From NCBI GenBank assembly GCA_965372385.1, contig CBDVCD010000190.1, forward strand, positions 1-6,725: DNA of 6,725 bases, written 5' to 3'. This document shows, piece after piece, positions 1 to 4,635 of this stretch (position 1 is the first letter of the stretch; each line of letters begins with the position of its first letter). The notes below the pieces were generated by a model, which searched no databases, was not told the origin of the DNA, and worked only from the letters and a program-made list of their open reading frames with translations. The DNA is from JASJBU01 sp965372385. Its GTDB lineage: Bacteria; Pseudomonadota; Gammaproteobacteria; Chromatiales; Chromatiaceae. A program made the position numbers and the translations under genes.

Positions 1-969
1 TCGAGGCATCACTATCTCGCGCCGACCCAGCAGAAGATTTTCCCCCGGTGACGATTCATCGGTGCCGACTGAAACATCTCGCAACAGCTGCATGGGTCCG
101 AGATGGCGCAGGGTTTCGAGTCCATGCTCGTCCTTCACGAACAGCGAACCTACATAGCCGAGGGCATTGACCGAGATGCCATGGCTGAATTCCCGGCTAC
201 GCGGGACCAGCAACATCCACTCTTGGGTCATCAGCAGATTGTACGGGGCCGCCTGGCGTTCCCCGTCAGTGCCTGCCAGCATCCGTATGCCTGTTTCATT
301 CAGCATCTGCCGGTAGAGCGCCAAGCTGTGCACGGCGGCCTCGGTCGGATCCTGGCCCAGCCCGGCGGGCAGTCGGCTCCAGGCATGCGGAAAGGGGAGT
401 GAAGCCAGTCGCTGAATGCCCTCCCGCGGCGGCGCAGAGGTGTACAGATCCTCCAATGGATAGCTGCCCTGACCTGGGTAGAGCGGCAGCGGTACCAGTT
501 GCAGGTGCTTGTGTTTCTGACTGGCCCCCGCAGTCGAGCCTCCGTTGTAAAAGCCCAGAGCGGGGTATTCCCGCAGACACAGCCATAGGGCCTCGAAATC
601 CGCCTGGGTGAGCAGCTGCTCCTGATGCTCAAAGGCGCGGGTGACGATCAACAGATGGCGTTCCACCACGTTGAACTTGTTGAGCACCGCCAAATGGGTA
701 TCGTTGATCTCCGCCACCGTCAGTTCCGCTTCCGGTGGCAGAAAAGGGTTGAATTCCCTACCGCCTGTGTGATCTGTTTGCGCCCGTTCGTGCTGCTCCT
801 CTGCCTTGCGTTTCAGGTTAGTCGCGACGCGTACGACAAAGGGCAGACCGTCCTGCCGCAGCGCTTCATGCTCGGTTTCGATGCGTTGCAGGGCACCGCA
901 GGCAATGGCCGATTCGGTTCGATCGACGAGTTTCCGCCAAAGGGTGCCTGCTTCGAGTTGAATGCTCAT
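1..969 (-). CDS. Ap4A phosphorylase / ATP adenylyltransferase (partial, C-terminus beyond left edge)
   Basis: The minus-strand frame is open from ATG at 969 through position 1, giving 323 codons with no stop. Seen: an N-terminal half resembling the Ap4A_phos_N domain (about residues 1-190), with NPFLPPE, LLIVTRAFEHQ and NGGSTAGASQKHKHLQLVPL. The catalytic HxHxQ is H153-K-H155-L-Q157, and by family analogy H155 is the histidine that carries the AMP. A C-terminal ATP adenylyltransferase domain follows, with YNLLMTQEWMLLVPRSRE from about residue 243 and NALGYVGSLFVK from 268. Known of the family: cytosolic HIT-superfamily enzymes that phosphorolyse Ap4A to ATP + ADP, or run the reverse adenylyl transfer; yeast Apa1/Apa2 are 321/325 residues. 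The visible part is therefore nearly full length and only a few residues are probably missing. No strong Shine-Dalgarno precedes the start. The frame stays open upstream, but the family-like N-terminus (LWRKLVDRTESAIACGALQ) fits this ATG. Whether it is co-transcribed with the genes upstream, across the repeat block, is unknown. Confidence 0.93.
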   Translation of the reverse strand, partial: MSIQLEAGTLWRKLVDRTESAIACGALQRIETEHEALRQDGLPFVVRVATNLKRKAEEQHERAQTDHTGGREFNPFLPPEAELTVAEINDTHLAVLNKFNVVERHLLIVTRAFEHQEQLLTQADFEALWLCLREYPALGFYNGGSTAGASQKHKHLQLVPLPLYPGQGSYPLEDLYTSAPPREGIQRLASLPFPHAWSRLPAGLGQDPTEAAVHSLALYRQMLNETGIRMLAGTDGERQAAPYNLLMTQEWMLLVPRSREFSHGISVNALGYVGSLFVKDEHGLETLRHLGPMQLLRDVSVGTDESSPGENLLLGRREIVMPR

Positions 970-1008
970 GGTAGGAATATGCTCACCAACGGTTAATCCT
1001 AGAAACGG

Positions 1009-1084
1009 CAGTACCGTAGCCCGAGTGCAACCCGGGGAACAGGTGCTCCGAACCCCGGGTTACGCTGCGCTCCACCCAGGCTAC
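1009..1084. repeat. Palindromic intergenic repeat, copy A
   Basis: 76 bp, differing from copy B by one substitution and one missing C. The outer arms GTAGCCCGAGTG (1016-1027) and CACCCAGGCTAC (1073-1084) pair imperfectly. The inner arms AACCCGGGG (1029-1037) and CCCCGGGTT (1053-1061) pair perfectly over 9 bp. An unpaired stretch, ACGCTGCGCTC, lies on the right side only. The element has the general look of the GTAGCC...GGCTAC intergenic repeats common in gammaproteobacteria. No U-run follows on either strand, so it is not a canonical intrinsic terminator. Confidence 0.85.
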
Positions 1085-1118
1085 TCTTCGTGCCCGACGC
1101 TATCTGATAAATCAATGC

Positions 1119-1195
1119 CAGTACCGTAGCCCGGGTGCAACCCGGGGAACAGGTGCTCCGAACCCCCGGGTTACGCTGCGCTCCACCCAGGCTAC
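1119..1195. repeat. Palindromic intergenic repeat, copy B
   Basis: 77 bp, a direct repeat of copy A after a 34-bp spacer (1085-1118). The outer arms are GTAGCCCGGGTG (1126-1137) and CACCCAGGCTAC (1184-1195). The inner arms AACCCGGGG (1139-1147) and CCCCGGGTT (1164-1172) are perfect. The matching sequence includes CAGTACC to the left of the palindrome proper, so either the repeated unit is larger than the hairpin or this was a local tandem duplication. Confidence 0.85.
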
Positions 1196-1211
1196 GTTTC
1201 TAGGTTTATCC

Positions 1212-1373
1212 CTACAGATGTAACCTGACCAACTCCATGTCGGGTTCACCCCTTTCCCAGGCGTCGGTAAAGATTTCCTCCAGTTGAGACAGCTGGAGCC
1301 GGTCATTGAAGCAGGCGATGGCTCGGTAGCGGTCAGCCAGTTTGCGCTTCCAGATAGCTTGGCGCCGACTCAT
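1212..1373 (-). CDS. Small uncharacterised protein, 53 aa, overlapping the GNAT gene
   Basis: I do not recognise this protein. The minus-strand ATG at 1373 overlaps the TGA stop of the upstream acetyltransferase gene as ATGA (4-bp overlap), an arrangement typical of translational coupling; the stop is TAG at 1214-1212. The product begins MSRRQAIWKRKLADRYRAIA and ends ERGEPDMELVRLHL. The N-terminal third is strongly basic (R3, R4, K9, R10, K11, R15, R17) and rich in Trp/Tyr. The C-terminal half is acidic and probably helical (residues 29-42, SQLEEIFTDAWERG). There is no signal peptide, TM segment or metal-binding cysteine pair. It is soluble by appearance and could bind nucleic acid or a partner protein; that is inference. 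The same frame is open upstream into the GNAT gene without a nearby ATG, so a somewhat longer form from an alternative start cannot be excluded. Support rests on the overlap geometry and the plausible composition. Confidence 0.6.
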   Translation of the reverse strand: MSRRQAIWKRKLADRYRAIACFNDRLQLSQLEEIFTDAWERGEPDMELVRLHL

Positions 1374-1810
1374 CCATTCCGAGGCTGCCTCGTCATGCGT
1401 TGGTGAGGGATGCCTGCCTCATGGAATACCCCACCTTCAGGGTGAAATCCCTGCTGGAGATAGAAGGGCAGTGCGGTCAGCTGGGCATTGAGAAACAGTT
1501 CGGGATAGTCGCCTTGCTCCGCCTCCGCGAGAAGCCGTTTCAGCAGGGCTCTACCAACGCCCCGGTTGCGCCACGCTTTGATTACCGCCATGCGACCGAT
1601 CTGGCCTGAGGGAAGTAAGCGGGCAGTACCGATGGGTCGTTGTTCGGCATCCAGAGCGATGAGATGGAGTGCTTCGGCGTCCTCTCCATCCCATTCCAGT
1701 TCCACGGGAACCTGCTGCTCCTCCACAAAGACCTTTTCTCTGACCTGCTTCAACAGTGCCTGATCTTCCGGCCAGCGAGCGAGGCGTATGAAACATGACG
1801 GTCTACTCAT
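1370..1810 (-). CDS. GNAT-family N-acetyltransferase, ElaA-like
   Basis: 146 residues, a usual length for a single-domain GNAT enzyme, acting in the cytosol with acetyl-CoA as donor; the acceptor is unknown. Seen: an N-terminal motif VREKVFVEEQQVPVELEWD (residues 23-41) typical of the ElaA/YjcF-like subgroup, the beta4 strand IGRMAVIKAW (71-80), then the acetyl-CoA pyrophosphate loop RNRGVG (81-86, the Q/RxxGxG/A motif) followed by helix 3. The C-terminal LFLNAQLTALPFYLQQGF (105-122) matches the usual beta5-beta6 end of the fold. The start was chosen at 1810, where ATG overlaps the roxA stop by 8 bp (ATGAGTAG), because the conserved part (IRLARWPED) begins soon after. In-frame ATGs further upstream lie inside roxA and would only add translation of that gene's other frame; 1834 is the nearest alternative. 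No clear Shine-Dalgarno is present, so coupling to roxA translation is likely. Confidence 0.9.
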   Translation of the reverse strand: MSRPSCFIRLARWPEDQALLKQVREKVFVEEQQVPVELEWDGEDAEALHLIALDAEQRPIGTARLLPSGQIGRMAVIKAWRNRGVGRALLKRLLAEAEQGDYPELFLNAQLTALPFYLQQGFHPEGGVFHEAGIPHQRMTRQPRNG

Positions 1811-2978
1811 GCGGGAATTCAAAGTGGCCGTCATTGTAGAGATCGCAGACCAGCCGCAGATAGTCGGGCTGCTGCAACCACTCTTCCAGATAGCCGAAAT
1901 GGAGTTCACGGTAGTGGGTGATAACCGGCAGAAAACCCCCCTCCTCTGAGGGGATCAGATATTCACTGCCGTTGGCGAACAGGCTATCGCTGCCCTCCAG
2001 GCCCCGACTGAAGGCCAGACGGGAGTAGCGGTTGCGCTGAATTAATCTCAGCTGTCGATAGCGGTTGAGAAAATCCAGGGGTTTCAGTGGGTGTTGAATG
2101 GCCGCCACCTGGAGGTTTTGCTTGGTATCCGTGATGAACCGGCCGAACCAGCGACGCTGCTGTTCTGGGTTCTGCGCCAGGAGACGGTGCAGGCGATCCT
2201 GGATCTCCGCCAGTGCTTCCGGTCTGATCTCCGCGCTTGCGGCCTGGGGTTGCAGGGTCGGATCACGGTAGCGCCCAGCTGTGATCCGGTGCTCGATGAG
2301 TTCATCGCACCAGGCGGAGGCCAGTTCCCGATAGCTGGGGGCACGGAAGCCCACCGAGCAGGTCATGCACTCTCCCTCGGCAACGCCCCAATGGGCCAGG
2401 TTGGGGGGCAGATAGAGCATGTCACCGGGCTCCAATAGCCACTCCTCTTCCGCCTGAAATTCAGGCAGGATACGCAGTTCCAGATCGGGGATGAAATCCT
2501 CCTCCGAAACCGTCTGGTAGTGGATCTTCCAGCGGCGTCTGCCCCGGGCCTGGTAGAGAAAGACATCGTAATCGTCGATATGCGGTCCGACCGAGCCCTG
2601 GTCCGCTGCATAGCTCACCATCACGTCGTCGAGTCGCCAGTCGGGCAGAAAGCGGAAGTGATCCAGGAGACGGGCCACTTCTGGGAGATGTTTGTCCACG
2701 TCCTGCACCAGCAGGGTCCAGTGGCTCTCAGGCAGTTGGCTGAAGGTCTGCTCATCGAAGGGTCCGTGGCGGGCCTCCCAGGGTGATTGCCCATCCTTCT
2801 CCAACACCAGGCGGGATTCGATCTCCTCCTCGCAGGCAAGACCGGCCAGTTCGTCCGCCTGCAACCGGCAGTCGAATCCGGGCAGGGCCTGGCGGAACAG
2901 CAGGGGCTTGCGTTGCCAGTATTCCGCGAGGAACCGCTCGGCGTTCAATCCTTCAGGAAATCGGAGTTTTTCTGCCAT
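1803..2978 (-). CDS. roxA: RoxA/YcfD-type 2-oxoglutarate- and Fe(II)-dependent ribosomal oxygenase (50S L16 arginine hydroxylase)
   Basis: 391 residues, against about 373 for E. coli YcfD. Seen: a cupin/JmjC core with the Fe(II)-binding triad H133-x-D135 (SVGPHIDDYDVFLYQ) and H196 (LPPNLAHWGVAEGE), the strand RGRRRWKIH (145-153) common in this family, and a C-terminal helical and winged-helix-like region (about 215-391) containing the RYRQLRLIQRNRYSR segment. Known: E. coli RoxA uses O2 and 2-oxoglutarate to hydroxylate Arg81 of ribosomal protein L16; it is cytosolic and associated with translation and growth. The context supports the call, since E. coli ycfD also lies close to purB. Start: ATG at 2978, after a weak GAGACGAAC ribosome-binding region, with a family-like N-terminus. 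It lies 105 bp downstream of purB on the same strand and could be co-transcribed with it. The substrate here is inferred by homology; a different ribosomal or protein substrate is possible. Confidence 0.93.
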   Translation of the reverse strand: MAEKLRFPEGLNAERFLAEYWQRKPLLFRQALPGFDCRLQADELAGLACEEEIESRLVLEKDGQSPWEARHGPFDEQTFSQLPESHWTLLVQDVDKHLPEVARLLDHFRFLPDWRLDDVMVSYAADQGSVGPHIDDYDVFLYQARGRRRWKIHYQTVSEEDFIPDLELRILPEFQAEEEWLLEPGDMLYLPPNLAHWGVAEGECMTCSVGFRAPSYRELASAWCDELIEHRITAGRYRDPTLQPQAASAEIRPEALAEIQDRLHRLLAQNPEQQRRWFGRFITDTKQNLQVAAIQHPLKPLDFLNRYRQLRLIQRNRYSRLAFSRGLEGSDSLFANGSEYLIPSEEGGFLPVITHYRELHFGYLEEWLQQPDYLRLVCDLYNDGHFEFPHE

Positions 2979-3013
2979 GTTCGTCTCGCGGTCAAAGCGA
3001 ATGAAAATTTCCT

Positions 3014-3026
3014 TGCCTCAGAGGCA
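3014..3026. repeat. 13-bp perfect inverted repeat TGCCTC-A-GAGGCA
   Basis: Two 6-bp arms around a single central A lie in the purB-roxA gap, next to the sequence CAGAG. As RNA it could form only a short hairpin (TGCC with GGCA and a 5-nt loop), and no U-run follows on the minus strand. It might be a remnant of a dispersed repeat or a weak protein-binding site. No function can be assigned. Confidence 0.35.
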
Positions 3027-3034
3027 CAGAGTTT

Positions 3035-3065
3035 CCCGGGTTAGGCTGCGCTTCACCCGGGCTAC
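3035..3065. repeat. Half copy of the palindromic intergenic repeat (copy C)
   Basis: These 31 bp match the right half of copies A/B at 28 of 31 positions (CCCGGGTTA...CACCCGGGCTAC); the left half is absent. What remains is itself an inverted repeat, CCCGGGT (3035-3041) with ACCCGGG (3055-3061) and a 13-nt loop. It sits between purB and roxA and would be transcribed in any purB-roxA mRNA. There it could act as an RNA stability or processing element. Without a U-run it is unlikely to be an efficient intrinsic terminator. Confidence 0.75.
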
Positions 3066-3083
3066 CTGTGGTCCGAGTACAAA

Positions 3084-4451
3084 TCAGCAGTTTCTGGCCT
3101 GTTCGGCGGCGTTGCCGATATAGCTCATCGGCGTCATCTCCTTCAGCGACTGCTTGGCGCTTTCCGGGATCTCCAGCCGGTCGATGAACTGCCGCAGATC
3201 CTCCGGTGTGATGCGTTGACCCCGGGTCAACTCCTTGAGCTTTTCATAGGGATTTTCGATACCGTAACGGCGCATCACGGTCTGAATCGGCTCCGCCAGC
3301 ACCTCCCAGTTGCGGTCCAGATCGGCCAGCATCGCTTCGGCGCTGGCATCCAGCTTGCTGATGCCCCGCAGCACCGACTGCAGGGCGATGCTGGTGTGAG
3401 CGATGCCGACCCCCAGGTTGCGCAGTACGGTGGAATCGGTGAGATCCCGCTGCCAGCGGGAGATAGGCAATTTGGCCGCCAGGTGGTCGAACAGGGCGTT
3501 GGCGATGCCCAGATTACCCTCGCCATTCTCGAAGTCGATGGGGTTGACCTTGTGGGGCATGGTGGAGGAGCCCACCTCTCCGGCCACGGTCTTCTGTTTG
3601 AAATAGCCCAGGGAGATGTAACTCCAGACATCCCGGCAGAAATCGATCAGGATGGTGTTGAAGCGGGCCACCGCATCGAACAGCTCAGCGATGTAGTCGT
3701 GGGGTTCGATCTGGATGGTGTAGGGGTTCCAGGTCAGTCCCAGGGATTCCACGAAGGAGCGGGCGAAGCCGGGCCAGTCCAACTCCGGATAGGCGGAGAG
3801 ATGGGCATTGTAGTTGCCCACCGCACCGTTGATCTTGCCCAGTATCTGTAGCCCGGCGATCTGTTCCCGCTGACGATGCAGGCGATGGACTACGTTTGCC
3901 ATCTCCTTGCCCATGGTTGAGGGGGTGGCGGGTTGGCCATGGGTGCGGCAGAGCATGGGCTGATCGGCCAAATCATGGGCCAGTTTGCGAATCGCCTCGA
4001 TCACCTCATCCAACTGCGGCAACAGTACCTGGCCCCTGCCTTCACGCAACATCAGGGCGTGGGAGAGGTTATTGATGTCCTCTGAGGTACAGGCGAAATG
4101 GATGAACTCGCTGATCGCCTCCAGTTCGTCATTTCCAGCGATCTTCTCCTTCAGGTAGTACTCCACCGCCTTGACATCATGATTGGTGGTGCGTTCGATA
4201 TTCTTGACGCGCTGGGCATCCTCTTCGTTGAAGTTGTTAACTATGCCTTCGAGGATATGCTTGGCGTGTTCGCTCAAAGCGGGGACTTCAGCAATCCCCT
4301 TATGGGTTGCCAGGGCCTGCAGCCAGCGCACCTCTACCAGGACCCGATGGCGGATCAGGCCAAATTCACTGAAGATGGGGCGCAGATCTGCGCTTTTACC
4401 CCCATAACGGCCGTCGATGGGGGATACTGCGGTAAGGGTAGAGAGTTGCAT
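3084..4451 (-). CDS. purB: Adenylosuccinate lyase
   Basis: 455 residues, against 456 for E. coli PurB. It catalyses two steps of purine synthesis in the cytosol: SAICAR to AICAR + fumarate, and adenylosuccinate to AMP + fumarate; the family works as a homotetramer. Seen: the fumarase/aspartase-superfamily signature GSSTMPHKVNP (residues 294-304) with catalytic S295 in the flexible loop, and the general acid/base H171 in CRTHGQPATPSTMGKE. Both numbers coincide with the E. coli residues. Other conserved blocks are the N-terminal SPIDGRYGGK (10-19), TTNHDVKAVEYYL (88-100) and FACTSEDINNLSHAL (119-133). The start at 4451 gives the canonical N-terminus MQLSTLTAVSPIDGRY and follows a purine-rich AGGCAGGCAG stretch. 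It is the first gene of the minus-strand series. A perfect TATAAT and a 14-bp palindrome lie just upstream. All key residues are present and no anomaly is seen. Confidence 0.98.
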   Translation of the reverse strand: MQLSTLTAVSPIDGRYGGKSADLRPIFSEFGLIRHRVLVEVRWLQALATHKGIAEVPALSEHAKHILEGIVNNFNEEDAQRVKNIERTTNHDVKAVEYYLKEKIAGNDELEAISEFIHFACTSEDINNLSHALMLREGRGQVLLPQLDEVIEAIRKLAHDLADQPMLCRTHGQPATPSTMGKEMANVVHRLHRQREQIAGLQILGKINGAVGNYNAHLSAYPELDWPGFARSFVESLGLTWNPYTIQIEPHDYIAELFDAVARFNTILIDFCRDVWSYISLGYFKQKTVAGEVGSSTMPHKVNPIDFENGEGNLGIANALFDHLAAKLPISRWQRDLTDSTVLRNLGVGIAHTSIALQSVLRGISKLDASAEAMLADLDRNWEVLAEPIQTVMRRYGIENPYEKLKELTRGQRITPEDLRQFIDRLEIPESAKQSLKEMTPMSYIGNAAEQARNC

Positions 4452-4467
4452 AATAGCTGCCTGCCTG

Positions 4468-4481
4468 GTTTAAGCTTAAAC
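4468..4481. promoter_or_regulatory. 14-bp perfect palindrome in the purB leader (candidate operator)
   Basis: GTTTAAGCTTAAAC is identical to its reverse complement. It lies 17 bp upstream of the purB ATG and starts 5 bp downstream of the minus-strand TATAAT, so it covers the expected transcription start. That is a good place for a repressor to block initiation. It does not resemble the E. coli PurR consensus (ACGCAAACGTTTGCGT) beyond being palindromic. The regulator, if any, is unknown. Confidence 0.35.
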
Positions 4482-4486
4482 ATCGG

Positions 4487-4492
4487 ATTATA
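4487..4492 (-). promoter_or_regulatory. purB: Putative purB promoter -10 element
   Basis: On the minus strand these bases read TATAAT, an exact sigma70 -10 hexamer in the context GTGGGTATAATCCG. The expected start is near 4480, giving a leader of about 30 nt. The best -35 candidate at 17-bp spacing is TAGCTC, only 3 of 6 to consensus, so the promoter may be weak or activator-assisted. Confidence 0.5.
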
Positions 4493-4571
4493 CCCACTTG
4501 AGTTCCGGCGAGCTAAACTCGACTGGCTAGATCATTGTCTTCAGGTTTACTGATTCAGGGCGAATTAAAAG

Positions 4572-4577
4572 TATAAT
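4572..4577 (+). promoter_or_regulatory. Putative promoter -10 element for the sensor kinase gene
   Basis: An exact TATAAT on the plus strand, in the AT-rich stretch AATTAAAAGTATAATATT. No good -35 is present; CTGATT at 4550-4555 with a 16-bp spacer matches TTGACA at 3 of 6. Two direct TTCAGG repeats (4540-4545 and 4554-4559, 14 bp apart) occupy the -35 area and could be an activator site. The start would fall near 4584, about 48 nt before the kinase ATG. Confidence 0.5.
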
Positions 4578-4587
4578 ATTGCCGTTT

Positions 4588-4635
4588 ATGCAACAATCCC
4601 AGCCCTGCGCTCATAGCTGTCGAGGGTTCCAATGA
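4588..4635 (+). CDS. Possible 15-codon leader ORF overlapping the kinase start
   Basis: ATG at 4588 opens the frame MQQSQPCAHSCRGFQ, and its TGA (4633-4635) overlaps the kinase start codon as ATGA. The arrangement would allow coupled translation. There is no Shine-Dalgarno, and the ATG lies only a few bases after the predicted transcription start, so translation would have to be nearly leaderless. A short ORF like this easily occurs by chance; it is listed for its geometry only. Confidence 0.2.
   Translation: MQQSQPCAHSCRGFQ

Larger units (their letters stand above)
991..1211. repeat. Composite repeat block bounded by a 16-bp inverted repeat
   Basis: Positions 991-1006 (GGTTAATCCTAGAAAC) match the reverse complement of 1196-1211 (GGATAAACCTAGAAAC) at 14 of 16 bases, including nine consecutive bases next to the inside. 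They enclose both palindromic repeat copies and the 34-bp spacer between them. The right arm ends one base before the stop codon of the small ORF (1212-1214) and the left arm ends about 21 bp before the Ap4A phosphorylase ATG, so the block fills almost the whole intergenic space. No target-site duplication is evident outside the arms. It carries no convincing gene. It could be a non-autonomous mobile unit, or simply the foot of a long mRNA stem. Confidence 0.5.

Noticed and set aside
625..996. 123-codon plus-strand open frame opposite the Ap4A phosphorylase gene
   Set aside because: It lies antisense to a well-conserved enzyme whose frame explains the region, and the product has no recognisable domain.
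1009..1195. Two long direct repeats with a 34-bp spacer, resembling a minimal CRISPR array
   Set aside because: The repeats are 76-77 bp, internally palindromic, and present in only two local copies plus a half copy elsewhere. No cas gene is near. They fit intergenic palindromic repeats better.
1112..1306. 64-codon minus-strand open frame running through repeat copy B
   Set aside because: It combines out-of-frame translation of the small 53-residue ORF with repeat sequence, and the product shows no protein-like pattern. The 1373-1212 frame has better gene geometry.
1811..1909. N-terminal extension of the GNAT gene to an ATG at 1909
   Set aside because: The extra 33 residues are the alternate frame of the roxA 3' end and lie outside the GNAT fold. 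The ATG at 1810 fits the family.
2979..3083. Rho-independent terminator between purB and roxA
   Set aside because: GC-rich stems are present, but no run of U follows them on the minus strand, so a terminator is not supported.
2692..3123. 143-codon plus-strand open frame opposite the roxA 5' end and the purB-roxA gap
   Set aside because: It is antisense to the conserved roxA N-terminus and crosses the repeat remnant; Ser/Arg-rich shadow composition.
3216..3851. 211-codon plus-strand open frame opposite purB
   Set aside because: It is a long antisense shadow caused by high-GC third positions of purB. Its composition (Gly/Gln/Asp-rich) and lack of motifs argue against a gene.
4452..4600. PurR operator upstream of purB
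   Set aside because: No sequence close to ACGCAAACGTTTGCGT is present; the GTTTAAGCTTAAAC palindrome differs in its core.
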